Shown here: one piece after another, positions 22,739 to 34,700 of the stretch
How the letters are laid out: every line of letters starts with the position of its first letter
Numbering within the stretch: the stretch's first letter is position 1
Origin: Hydractinia symbiolongicarpus
Taxonomy: Eukaryota; Cnidaria; Hydrozoa; Anthoathecata; Hydractiniidae
Assembly: GCF_029227915.1 (NCBI RefSeq)
Contig: NC_079875.1
Coordinates: 21,817,001-21,881,000 of the forward strand
Reading direction: 5' to 3'
Length of the DNA: 64,000 bases
Notes under the pieces: generated by a model
The model's database searches: none
The model's input: the letters and a program-made list of their open reading frames with translations, nothing else
Told to the model about the DNA's origin: nothing
Translations under genes and position numbers: made by a program

Positions 22739-25700
22739 CTAATAAACAATAACATCTCTCAGTACCAGTACTTTTAAAAAAAATTATTACAAAATATTGA
22801 ATTTCACAATATAAAAAACGGTAAATAGCATTATTTTCTAATTGAATGCGCTTGACCGAAAAAAGCTTTTTTATTTCCTTAATTTCTGAGACAGGAAGAC
22901 TCAGGAATTTCGACTAGCAGTGTGTCATCTTAGTTCAACCTCGTCCCTATGTATGTTCGTATTACCGTCTCGGATTTCAGAGAAGAAATTAGATGCCCGG
23001 GTACGAGGTCACCACTAATTTATAATAAATACGTTTCCAAAATCGTAGCTACGTCAAAAGTGAAAAACATCAGTCTAGGAGGAAACATATCCTTGAGTCC
23101 AATGTTGCAGCTACCAACCCATTCAAGGTCAAGGGTTAAATAAGACACCGATGTAACACCAACAATATCACCTTTTCAAAACAAAATATTTATCTCACGG
23201 TTCGAGAATTAATTGACGTGTGAGCGCTTTTTTGGCCTTGCACGTCCTTTACAAACTTAAAACCAAGTGACCTGTCTTGTCCATAAACACAAAAATATTC
23301 AATTATCAAACGCGCTTTAATTTTTCAATTTTTGTAAAATACAGATGCTAGAATAACACATTACCTTAAGTTTAATTTTCGCGAATTTAGCGAATTTTAA
23401 CAACATTCGTTAAACTTGTCTGCGTAGAGATCTTTTATCAGTTAGCGAGAACACTTTTTTGCAAGTTAAAATGCCTTAATTGCGCGGAATACCTTAACAT
23501 TCGCAAAAATGATCTTCGTGAAATGTGTTTTTGAACCTCATGCAAATAACTCTTCGCGAGTATTTATCAACTTATAGCAACTTCGTACTTTATACTATAT
23601 GCAGAACATTTTTATACCTCCTGCTGCGAAAGATGACCTATACACCAGTCACCAGTGGAAAAATAACCCTTTCTACCTGCAATGAATGTTGTGAAAGCTC
23701 CCATTAAAATAGCTGGTCCAATGTGATTTATCGCACTCTTGACGCGCTCGACTCGGTTATTTTTAAGTAAAGACGTCTTATACGCGACACTGTAATGGAG
23801 AGTAAAATCAGCAGATAAACCAGCTGCGACGGAGAACACAACAGACTCCATGATGTTTAATTCCCATCCACTGAGCACGAGTATTCCAACAGTGACGGAG
23901 ATGATGAATGAGATAGTGAGGATGGAGTAGATGCTGAGGAGCACATTTAAGGTTGTGAGGAGAATGACCACAAACGCAACAGCGATAGCGATCGCTAGAA
24001 AAAAAAAATACGTGACTATCGATAACTTACATAAGTCGGATAAATTACTGTTTTAGAAATCTGAAAATCAAAATGTGAACAGAGCTATAACTTTCAGACC
24101 GTAAAATGTCTTCTTTATTAAGAAAAACTTTCGCGGTGTAGTAAACCCACTGAATTCGTACATTTCGCAGAAATAAACTTAAATTTACGAATTGGTGTTG
24201 ATAGATAAGCACTTTACCTAGCGATTCTTTAGTTCCTTTAAACAAACTGATTTGGAGATCGTAAAACTGTTGATCCATATACCAAAAGCCTTTAAACGAT
24301 GTTTTGCTCATCTGAGTGTCGAACCACCTCTCCATTGTATTGAATAATTCTTCGTTGTATCCATAAGCATCCGTGGTGCGATGCGACGATTCGACGTACA
24401 ATATAAACGACAACAAATTATTACTGTCGTCAAACTTAGCGCTTGTAAGCAAAGATTTCTTACGTAACAAGCAAGTTAAGAAATCGTCTTTAGGGACGGG
24501 AAGCGTGTAGTTGCAACACGTGGAATTACAAGTTGAGGTCAACCCAGTGAAGAAAGCTTCAATAATATCACAGGTGTGGGATGATATATAAAAAGTTTCA
24601 TTTCGTATGTTTGTACAAAAACTCCGTAACCAAATTTGTTCGTTTGCAATATCTAACGGCCCGTCATACTCTAACGTGCCCAGATCGTCTGGATTGAACT
24701 TGTTACCGTTATCTACCGGTTTTACTCCAAAAACAAATCGCAGCTTCTGGTTACCTTTACTTGAACTAGCACTAAACGAAAATTTCCTTTTATATGTTAA
24801 CTCGAATTGTTCGAGGGAGTTGGAACTAGTGAACATTTGGAATTCACCCGTGGATGGAAGACTTAATCCAGGCTCTATAAAGGTGACGATAATTCCACCA
24901 ACGCCGATGCAAAAAAGAATAACAATCCAAACGAATCGCAACTTAAAAATAATACCTGGCAGATATTTCTCAAAGATTTTCTCGGAAACAATATCTAAGA
25001 CTGCTTGTAGCTTAGTAACAAATGGTTTTGATGTTTTAAGTTCGACTTCTCTCTCGGAGATCTCCTGCATGTTGCCTGATGCTGTGTGTTTATAATTCCG
25101 GTCCTGATTTTTAACTTGCGGTCGAGATTTACAAGTACTTGGGCAACAAGCATGCATGCATTTTGATAAGTATTTGTCGTGGATAATAACAACAGCTGGA
25201 AAGAACGTTACCATCAACAAATAGTTAACAATAATGGCGGTTCCAGAGTACAAACCAAAACATTTGACACTCGTCACACTAGAAGAGATATTCGAGTAAA
25301 ACGCTGCTGCGGTTGTTAATGATGTCACAAACATAGCCAACAGAGCGTGACGTAATGTATGAGTGGTCCATTTTATCAAATATTCCACGTGCTCAGCGGT
25401 ATTTGTTATAACGTAAACAAGTTTGGCTTCTTCCCAGATCCCTGTATAGACAAATGCATCGTCGGCGCCGATGCCAACAATAAAGATGGTTGTCACCATG
25501 TTCAGAAACGGAAAAAAATCCATGTCAAAGACACGCCCATAAACAAAATATGAAATGATTGTGGCAAACAGAACACAACCTAACGTCATTAAACCGATGA
25601 AAAGGGAACCCGAATAAAACCAAATAAATAAGACAACCAAAATGATAGCACTTATGATAAACAACGATTGCACGATAACTTCTGTTTGAAACACGTGGAA

Positions 25701-28383
25701 CTTAAATCCCTGCATGTTAAAAGCAACAATTTTCACGTCGTTATAAACAGCGTTATCGAGGTCTTTTAAACTTCTATCGTATAAAGTTTGAAAAAAATCG
25801 TAGCTTCTAAAATCATACATATCCATGCTTGTCACGTGACTTAAAGTGGTGACGTCATTCGAGAATGCAGTATCAGTTAAAAAAAAGAAAACATTGTAAA
25901 CAAAAGTAGCAAAGTCTTGTTTATGTGGTATGTTGACGTGTGAACGACATGAAGTAGTAACGCTAGCACATTTTACCTCATCTTTTATGCAATTCTTGTA
26001 CTTCATATTCTTATAATTTGCCACACAGTTTTTTAATAGAGAAAAGAATTCATCAATATCGTTCTGCGTTATACTCATGCAGTCTGTTTTGTTGGTAAGT
26101 AACGCTATGTAATTAGGAAGGTGATGAGTTGTATAAAAATAGGTGTGATACCCCGCCTCGCTCTCAATTTTCTTTTTATGCATCTGACAAATTGTTTTCA
26201 TATGTTTTATTAAATTCCCTCCACCGCTGTGCTCATATACCATAACAAAATCGCTATCAATTTTTACTTCTCGCAAGTTTGTATTCCATAATCCGTTGTT
26301 AACGCTTCTTCGACCTCGTTGCCTTCTTGGCACATCGGCTGTGTTTACAAAAGCAATACCTCTGGAAGAGATGGTCGTTCCACGTGCTTCAAATCCCTAA
26401 AAGTAACAAAAAAGAATGTTTTTGTTAGTTGCGTCACAAAAAAACACATAACCAGTTAGAACAACCTCTGGCTAAGATCTGAAGTTCATTATTAATCGGA
26501 AAAAGTCTATTTATAAGAATCAAAATAGTGAGAATATTTTAATCAACTTTTACTGCTGCAGTATATTTACTCAAAAGGAGAGAAATATGACTATTCCCCC
26601 ACGATTTTAAAGAAAGTGTTATCTGCTGTAAATTGAAGTTGTCTGTTACTTTTTGTTGGTTACACACAAACTAAAAAGATGACACTTTAGCTCAATATCG
26701 AAATTATCGCTTCCCCTTTCGTCGCATAAGAAACTTTTGGTATTAAAATCATGAAATTGTTAGACAACCTACCTGGCCAAAATTGTTGATAAAATTTCCA
26801 ATGCAACATAAGCTCATAAGGTAAACAAAGATGCAAGCCCCCCACTCCCCCCCTCTCCCCCCTCTCCCCCCATGTTAAAGCCAATGGCTGGCTGTGGGTT
26901 GAGTGACCAGCTGCATTTTTCAAACTGTGACAATGACTTCAACATTGAAATGGGGGCAGAGGGGGACTGGAAACTAGCTAGTATTCTATAAGTGAAAACC
27001 TGCACTGTTTTAGTATACACATACCATAATTTTGCTGGCTAGTTTATGTCAACAAAACAGAAAATCTCTACACATGGGACCACAGAAACAAAAATAATGA
27101 TAATAAAGATAATAAATCCACGTGTTGGGCCTTTTCTCAACCAATTTTGACCAGGATTGTAGACTACTACAAGACCCTTTTGTTTGGTTTTATAAAAAAG
27201 TGTAAATTGATAAAAATTTAAAGTGAAAAAGTGACAAACCTTCTTTAGTGGCATGTTTGCCATAATTGAAAGAAAGATCAAATCAGCAGTTGTAATTATA
27301 CCATGCAGAATGCAGTTATTGTTTTAGTACATAACATAATTTTTCGAGATGTAAAAATTCAGTTTGTATAAACTACAAATCAAAAATTTAGAGTAAAAAA
27401 ATTGCCTCTACGCCATTCAATAGAATGGTTTGAAAGATATTCGTTAAAAAGGAAAATTTGCGATTCTCAATTTCAATCGACAGAATCACTGAAAACTAAA
27501 TCAAATAACAAGATGTATGCAATGAAGCCATTTTTCAAAAATAACTCGCAATATTTTATTATGAAGAATATTGCGAACACAAGCATAGGTGATAACAAAA
27601 AAATGCATCCTTGCCACTAGAGATCTTGTCCTTCCTGTCAGCGACACATACGTTTTTGCCATATAGAATTATCTGGGAACGAGGTTTCACAAAAAACATC
27701 TATTTATAGAAACGTTATTGTTGATAAAAAAAAAAATGAACACAATGACAAACCTTGGTTGGATCGGAGAAGTCTGGAAAATCTTTTGCACCAGTAGCAG
27801 GTAGCACGCTTAATATTCCCGAAAATATTATTGTGACAATGAGGAGGAGAATAATAACAAAAGGATATTTAACCAAGAAGGTGGAGTACCTGTCAATTAA
27901 AACAAACTCTTTAGGCAAGGAAAACATTGAGTGACGTCATAATGAAAGGATAAATGAATAACAGATTTGTTAAACGAATTTCATTCACGCGATTGAAAAT
28001 CATCTGCAAACGCTAAAAACGTTTTTAAAAAATCTATAACGAAATTATAGGGTAACCTGAATCTCTGCCTCTGCCAAATATGTGTTCACGTGACCAATGA
28101 TATTATTTTGGATGTTACATCTAGTTGTTTGCCGAACTGACAACAAGGGGGAAAAAATCTCATTGGGTTCTATGTAAACAATGTCGAAGTTTTACTGTCG
28201 TAAATAAAAACAAGCGTAAAAGAGGGAAATAAATATTTCAAACAAGTGTAGAACTTACGGCTTCAACAATCTTGCCACAAAATCATTCTCTTCTTTCTTT
28301 CGCTTTTTCTCGTAAAGACTCAAAAGTTCTTCATCGGGGATTTCCTTCCCCATGTCTTCCTTTACTTCACTTTCAGGATGGAT
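22332..28383 (-). CDS. DISP: Dispatched-like protein, paralogue 1 (gene span)
   Basis: Dispatched is a 12-TM RND-family protein that uses a cation gradient to release cholesterol-modified Hedgehog from the producing cell. Exons in transcript order are 28259-28383, 27754-27889, 24218-26396, 23677-23994 and 22332-22738, with consistent phases, giving about 1050 residues without the unresolved N-terminus. Diagnostic parts are GIGADDAFVY in TM4 (about 25445-25475), GWELNIMESV and GLSADFTLHY in the second half, and the closing segment with TPSSVLVYIQMAQFLM. The acidic residues of GxxxDD and GxxxD, needed for transport in the family, are present. The C-terminal tail is long, charged and probably cytoplasmic. 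A second copy lies just upstream. Patched-domain (PTCHD) proteins are the main alternative, but the second-half motifs favour Dispatched. Confidence 0.92.
23677..23994 (-). CDS. DISP: Dispatched 1, exon for TM8 to TM11 region
   Basis: This 318-nt exon in phase 1 contains FVVILLTTLNVLLSIYSILT, GWELNIMESVVFSVAAGLSA and DFTLHYSVAYKTS, the second RND half with its essential aspartate. It is nearly identical to the neighbour's exon at 31953-32270. Confidence 0.93.
24218..26396 (-). CDS. DISP: Dispatched 1, large central exon with sterol-sensing-like domain
   Basis: This 2179-nt exon holds the first extracellular loop with paired cysteines, TM2 to TM6 (from SLFIISAIILVVLFIWFYSG through FPAVVIIHDKYL), a cysteine-rich cytoplasmic stretch, TM7 and most of the second extracellular loop, ending FYDLQISLFKGTKESL. 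It carries GIGADDAFVY. Near its start lies RRQRGRRS, a furin-type site. Confidence 0.93.
26304..26327 (-). other. Furin-like cleavage motif in Dispatched 1
   Basis: RRQRGRRS contains R-G-R-R before S, fitting the R-x-(K/R)-R furin consensus, about 30 residues after the first exon junction of the first extracellular loop. Vertebrate and fly Dispatched are reported to be cut by furin in this loop. The neighbour paralogue has no such motif at this position. Confidence 0.6.
26838..26871 (-). other. Potential G-quadruplex tract in Dispatched 1 intron
   Basis: On the minus (transcribed-sense) strand there are four runs of six or seven G separated by two or three bases, all within 34 nt, in the intron between 26396 and 27754. 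This fits the G3+N1-7 rule well. Confidence 0.8.
27754..27889 (-). CDS. DISP: Dispatched 1, first membrane segment exon
   Basis: This 136-nt exon encodes YSTFLVKYPFVIILLLIVTI, the first transmembrane helix, and ends DFPDFSDPTK, the start of the first large extracellular loop. The donor is AAG/GTTTGT. Confidence 0.9.
28259..28383 (-). CDS. DISP: Dispatched 1, N-terminal cytoplasmic exon
   Basis: This 125-nt exon has acceptor TTTTCAG and donor CC/GTAAGT. It begins IHPESEVKED in phase 0, so at least one upstream exon exists unless translation starts at the internal ATG (MGKEIPDEE). It ends ENDFVARLLK just before the first membrane segment. The length equals the matching exon of the neighbour. 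Confidence 0.8.
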
Positions 28384-29052
28384 CTGAAAATGATGGAAAC
28401 AAAAAGAAACATATAAATACTTCTATTGCAATGCAAAAAATTGGAGAAAAAAAACATAATATAATGAAATAAAGTATAGAAATGGACGATAACTTTAAAA
28501 CAAAATAAAGACGTAGATTGCATTTCGACTCTGAAAATTAAAAAGCAAAAATTTCTAACTAATAAAATTTTTGCCAGTCGTTACCAGACAGCAGTATGTT
28601 TTTCAACAAAATTATTTTTTTAAACTCGAGTTAGAAATAGTTTACCATGATAAATCTCCTTCTTTGACACAGTAGAAAAAATTTAATAAAAAAATTTATT
28701 ATTTATGGTAGCTTTTATTTACGTTTCTTATATATATAATTTGCGTCAGTTTTAATAATTTATCATTTCTCTTCTGAATAAACGTTTTTCGTTTAGTGGT
28801 TTCTTCTTGTTTTGAAAAACACAAGTACAAAGTTGTGAACAAATTAACTGATTTAAAAAACTTTTTTCCTGGAAACTAGGTTGTTATTATTTCCATAATG
28901 AGCAACCTCGTCTCCATCCTATTCTACGCCTATGATATGCTAATGGGCGGCGAGTGCATAAAGCAGACACAGAAAAAAAAATCTGAATAATCGAAAAGTA
29001 ACTCCCTGTGCGAATTAATTTTCTGTTACACGCTCATTAAAAATTGCTATGA

Positions 29053-29172
29053 AGTGTGCATCTATAAAGTGTGCATCTATAAAGTGTACATCTATAAAGT
29101 GTGTATCTATAAAGTGTGCATCTATAAAGTGTGCATCTATAAAGTGTGCATCTATAAAGTGTGCATCTATAA
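29053..29172. repeat. 15-bp tandem repeat, 8 units
   Basis: Eight units of AGTGTGCATCTATAA, with single changes in units 3 and 4. As the unit is a multiple of three, it gives pentapeptide-repeat frames on both strands, which I regard as chance. Confidence 0.95.
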
Positions 29173-29423
29173 AGTAAGCTCTCATCTGATTTGCACGCCA
29201 TTAAAAATTTATGAACATGGGAAAATTCACTTTCACGAATTTCAGTCTTTTGGCCTGCAGAATTCAGTATCGCGAATCGAAAAAATTCCTTTTTTTTATA
29301 ACGTAAGTTTAATGGTAAAAAAAATGGCGGATAATCAATGTAGGAGATGTGTGTAAATGTTGCTATGAGACAAGTAAAAAAAGCATCGGAACTAGGGTGT
29401 TTAACAACTCCATCCAAACATAC

Positions 29424-29506
29424 CTGAATTGATTGGCTTTTGATCAATAAAAACACAACGACGAAACCCAAACCGTACCGATATACACAGTTTTTACGTT
29501 GTCTCC
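29424..29506 (-). CDS. Weak candidate 5' exon of Dispatched 1
   Basis: On the minus strand an open frame encoding GFVVVFLLIKSQSIQ ends at a good donor (CAG/GTATGT) in phase 0, which fits the exon at 28259-28383. A possible acceptor (GAATAG) precedes it. No ATG is in frame within this piece, and an extra hydrophobic segment before the usual first helix would be unusual, so this is only a candidate. Confidence 0.25.
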
Positions 29507-29804
29507 ACCGCAGGTACTATTCCTAATTTAAACAATACACATTTTGATTGCAGGTGGAGGTCTCCATACTTTATTAAATGAGTCGAGTTTGAAAACTTTG
29601 TCAGAGAATTTACTATGCTCCTTCTTCACAAGCATTTTTGTGCATTTTAAGATTGCGATATGCTAATAAATTTGACAATTTTTCGCTTTAGTTCCCACAG
29701 CTGATTTTCCACTTTTTGAGATTGTTCCGAAGATTTTATATAGGATGAAGCGACTTCAGTGTTGGAAACACTGTTATCAACGTGGGTCCTGTGTCCTGAA
29801 TATA

Positions 29805-29969
29805 TACATATATATGTATACACCAGCATTGCCTACCCAACTTCCCTCACATGGCATGGGTTGACCCGTAGCTGTGGTAAAGACACTTGCTAAGCATGCC
29901 CGCGCTGTGGACCGAACCACGGACCCTGTGATTGCGAAGCGAACTCCATAACCACAAGGCCACACGCCC
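29805..29969 (-). mobile_element. tRNA-derived SINE, copy 1
   Basis: The minus strand starts GGGCGTGTGGCCTTGTGG (box A) followed by GGTTCGGTCC (box B) and a body containing CCATGTGAGGGAAGTTGGG. It ends in a TATA-rich microsatellite. The body motif is shared with the copy at 55060-55211. Confidence 0.8.
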
Positions 29970-29971
29970 AA

Positions 29972-31436
29972 ACCGTGACGTGCGCGTAAAGAACAGAATC
30001 TGGAAGAATAATATAATATAATAATTATCTTTTAATCTTGATATGATTGGTAATTTACAATTTGATAAAAAAACACGTGCGTGCAAAATATACCAAACAA
30101 AGAAAAGAAAAAAAACATGATGTCTTGTCATAATATCTACTGTCAAAACGAGATTATTTTTTATATCGCATTGCGTGCGTCTTGCTACTTGCGCAGCTAA
30201 GCTACCATTTTGCGTGACAGACAGACGTATACGGGTATTTTAATATAGATAATTTTAATGGTTGGAAAGATTCAGACTACTTACTCAAACGAAAAAAAGA
30301 ATTTTTGTTAAAACACTATATGGGAAGTAGTTATTACAACAGGTGCTTTTGTGTACATATATAGTGTTTATTGATACCTCGATTTATTGATAATAAGAGA
30401 CGATCTACAAAATTACATTTTGCAAAATGAATCCCGAAATAAAGCCTTCAACTTTGAGTTGGCTTTAAAAACTTGATTATATCTTTTAAGAATTATCCAT
30501 TGGATCGATATTTTAGGATAGTTTGCTGACTTAACGAAATGGATAAATTTATGTATGAGTTGAAAGGCGAGTGAAAAGTTTCAAAGTAGAAAATAAAAAA
30601 TATATAGCACCTGTTAAATAATTTATAGCAGTTTACAATTATAATATAAAAAATATAATATAGGCATGGCCCTAATTAGCGTTTTTACTTGAAAGCTGGG
30701 TGAAAGCTTCAAAAAAATTAACTCAATTTTAATTCAAATACATTACTTTGTAAAATCAAATTGATGTTAATGAGCCAGCGTATTGCAAAAACAGAAATTT
30801 TCCAGGATTTATTGACAACCTGGAAAAGCACTGGCGACAATACATTTTACTTACACTATGCTATTCACAAAAAAATAAACGAAAAAAAATTAAATTTTTG
30901 TTTCAAACCAATCATCCGTTCGGCCATATTTACATTTGCATACAAAAATAATAAATAAAATATACCACATATAAATATATAATACTGACTAATTAGAATA
31001 TTCTCAATGAAATGATTCATTTATCTCGCACACTCGAGTCTTTCGTAGGAGCACAATGTCCGCTGTTTAAAATAAGACTTTTTTATGGAGAGGGTGTCTG
31101 CAAATTTTATTTTATCAATTTTAAGTTTTCTTGAGTGTTCAAAGCCCGGCAGACACCATGAATTAAATAGATCACGTGATCATCTGCTTAGAGTGGGTAT
31201 CGAAAAAAGAAAGTTCACGTAACATACAAACTTACTATAATTCCTCCTCTTCATTATATTCACCCTGGATCATTAATGAAAGCCTATCAAAAACACACTT
31301 GATTAACAATTCTTTTAGTCTTATTCTTCCTCCTTTACCAGTTTTTGGTGAACACTCGCTCGAACCAGTCACCGGGTGTCAGTTAGTTTTTTCGATGGTA
31401 AACACTGGCTTGGTGGTAAGCATCAGTGGCAACAGG
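29972..31436. other. Spacer between the two Dispatched genes
   Basis: AT-rich, with no exon I can support. It should hold the 3' end of paralogue 2 (minus-strand AATAAA near 31105-31113) and the promoter and missing 5' exons of paralogue 1. Confidence 0.4.
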
Positions 31437-31708
31437 TCATTCGGTAGGGCCGTAGTACACACCGCCGGCCGTATGATTTGTAGGCACAGGTTCCATTTCA
31501 ATTCTATCTCTTGAATTACTTCGAAATGACGCTCTGGCTGATTTCATTTTATTAAACGTTAACTGACACGTGGTACCAACTGGACCAATCACAGCGCAGA
31601 GTGGCAAGAAGAAAAATGTGCTGTATACCCAGCTTACAAACATGACCAACATTAGAAATTGTGCCATCTGAATGTAGGAGAGAATGGTCGAAGGAAGCAT
31701 CACCAAAC
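31437..31708 (-). CDS. DISP: Dispatched 2, last exon
   Basis: Encodes LPSTILSYIQMAQFLMLVMF, then the last helix (STFFFLPLCAVIGPVG) and a tail of about 50 residues ending GGVYYGPTE before TGA at 31437-31439. Confidence 0.9.
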
Positions 31709-34700
31709 CTAAAAACAAATTCACTTTCTTATTGATACTTTTATTTACGAAGTTTTGTTGAAAAACTGAGTTGAAGTGTAGATGTTTAACAATCCTTTAA
31801 AAAGTGATCTACACCAATAAACGTGTAGTGACAACAAAGATTTTCGTTTCTACTAAAAATATCTCGACTGACAATGTACGACAGACATATCATGAGAAAT
31901 CAAAAACCTGTTCAAAGATCATGCCTAAATTACCAAGGTTCCAAAAAAATACCTGCAATGAATGTTGTGAAAGCTCCCATTGCAATAGCTGGCCCAATGT
32001 TACTTATCGCACTCTTGACGCGCTCGACTCGTTTGTCTTGTATTATGGATGTTTTATACGCGACACTGTAATGTAGAGTGAAATCAGCAGATAAACCAGC
32101 TGCGACGGAGAACACAACAGACTCCATGATGTTTAATTCCCATCCACTGAGCACGAGTATTCCAACAGTGACGGAGATGATGAATGAGATAGTGAGGATG
32201 GAGTAGATGCTAAGAAGCAGGTTCCATGTCGTCAAGAGGATGATCACGAAAGAGACAGCGATAGCAATTACTGGTAAGGAAACATTCAGATAAAGATTAC
32301 CTTCATATCAAAAGTTCTTCGCGTCTAGAAACTTCGAGCCATTTGCAAAATTTATAGATTTCGCGAAAATTTAGTTTTGTGAAGGATGGAATTCAGATAT
32401 TATATATATTATATATGATGGACGAAAAATTAAACTTTTTATGCGTTTAGAGAAGAAAAAAAAATATATTTTCATAATAATAATAATTTATGCACGCTTT
32501 TTTTAAAATATACTTTATAAGAATAGGAAGCTGGAGTTTTTGGGGTAAAAACAATAGGTCTATTGTTTAGAACAACAGAGAAATAAGAATAATAACCAGC
32601 CTAATTATAATTGTGGTATTATTGTAAAAAGAAAACCTGTAATATATTAATATTTGACCTTTCATTTTGGGTGTCTGTTTTCCTGAAGAATTAATTTCGC
32701 GAATCAGTCAATTTCTTTTTTTTTGCGCGGGTCCTTTAAAATATTAAAAGCACTTTTTTCTTTTCAAAAATATATATAGATTCTTTCGAGGAAATTTTTT
32801 TGCTACTATGGTAACCTATGGCGTCATCCTGCGTGGCCAGGGAGCAAACTTTTTTAAGTTTATTTACCTCCATCTCAAAATGAACTGTGCTACCATAACC
32901 ATTTCAGTAAAGAATATAAATTTTCTGAACATGAAAACTTTCCTATTGTCTATTACATGATTATATTTTCTATGGATAAAATAAGACATACCTAGCGACA
33001 TTTTAGTTCCTTCGAAGAGACTTTTTTGAAGGTCGTAAAACGTTTGATCGAGATTCCACCATCCATTGAAAGTTGTAGAAGTTACATTACTAAATTGCGT
33101 ACTAAACCAGCTATCGAATGCTTTAAACAGATCTTCATTATACTGAAATTCATCAGAATATGGTTTGTTGGTAGACAAGTCAATAACTAATGTTTTTAAA
33201 TTGTTGCTTTCATCGAACATCAGACCATAAAATGAATAACAAGAAAAGAAAGAAACACTTTGATGAAAACAATCCAGGAATTCGCTGCGTGGTAATGGCA
33301 ACGTTTTGTTGCAACATTTACTGTGACCGGCAGGACAATTTTGCTCTAACATCAAAAACAACTTTTCAATGCTCCCACATGTCGACGAGCTTCGATAGAA
33401 ATCAGCATTCTTCAGATTAACACAGAAATTATAAAGCCATACTTGAACGGAGGCAACATCCAACGTACCAGTGTTAAGTTCTAACGTGCCATGGTCGTCA
33501 GGGTTAAACTTATTTCCATTATCGACTGCTTTCACTCCAAAAGAGATATTTGAAAACTGATAAAAACCACTGCCACTCCTGCCAAATGCAAACATTGATT
33601 TGTAATTCAAGCTATACTGCTCAAGTGAACTTGAGTCAGTAAACATCTGAAAATCAGATGTCGACGGACGCTTCAAACCCGGTTTACCAAATGTGACGAC
33701 AGCTCCTCCGACTCCTAACGTTAACAACACACCAATCCAAATGTATTTGAACTTTAAAACAACAAGTGGAAGATATTCGTGAAACACTTTATCCGATGCA
33801 AAATTAAATACACTTTCACACTTTTGCATCCTTGTGATTTTATTAGATTCAACATTGTTCGCATTCAGATCACTCCCATTCGAGCTTGTGATCTCTAACG
33901 CAGCCTTTCCATCGTCTGCTACAGCAGGTTGTGCTTTGCAAAGGTTTGGACAGCAGGAGTGCATGCATTGTGACAGATACAAATCATGAATGATGACACA
34001 CGCAGGAAATAATGTCAACATTAGTAAGTAATTGACAATGATCGACGTACCTGCATACAAACCGAAGCATTTCACGGATGTGACAGGCGAGCTGATGTTG
34101 GCGTAGAAGGCAGAAGCAGTCGTCAGTGAGGTAACTAACATAGCTAAGGAAGCGTGTCTTAAGGTAGAAGTCGTCCATCTGACCAAATACGCCTTATGGT
34201 GCTGGCTGTTTTTGATAACGTGCATTCTTTTGGCTTCCTCCCACATGCCCATATAAACAAATGCGTCATCAGCTCCAATACCAACGATGAATATCAGTGT
34301 GACCATATTGAGGAAAGGAAAAAATTCCATTTGAAAGATACGACTATACACAAAATACGAAATAATAAGAGTCACTAAGATGCAAAAAAATGTGGTCAGT
34401 CCAATGAACAATGAACCAGAGTAGAACCAAATAAATAAAATCACTAATACAATCGCAGTGATGATGAACAAAGATTGTAAAATTATTTCAGTTTGAAATA
34501 GATGCAATTTAAAATTATAAAAGTCGAATCCTTTCACCTCAACACCATTTAATTCAGCATTATCTAAATTTTTCAACTTATCATCATATAAGGGTTTAAA
34601 AAAATTAGCTTGAACCGTATTGTATTCCCAAAGCCTGTCAATACTATTTGTTAATTTGAGCTGAGTTACATCTTGGACGAAACCTGAAGGTGTTAAGTAT

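Noticed and set aside
24607-25095. 162-codon plus-strand frame antisense to Dispatched 1
   Set aside because: It lies fully inside a well-supported minus-strand exon and has no family resemblance.
29037-29356. Pentapeptide-repeat frames on both strands (CIYKV and YRCTL)
   Set aside because: They come from the 15-bp tandem repeat, whose length is a multiple of three. Open frames on both strands at once point to chance.
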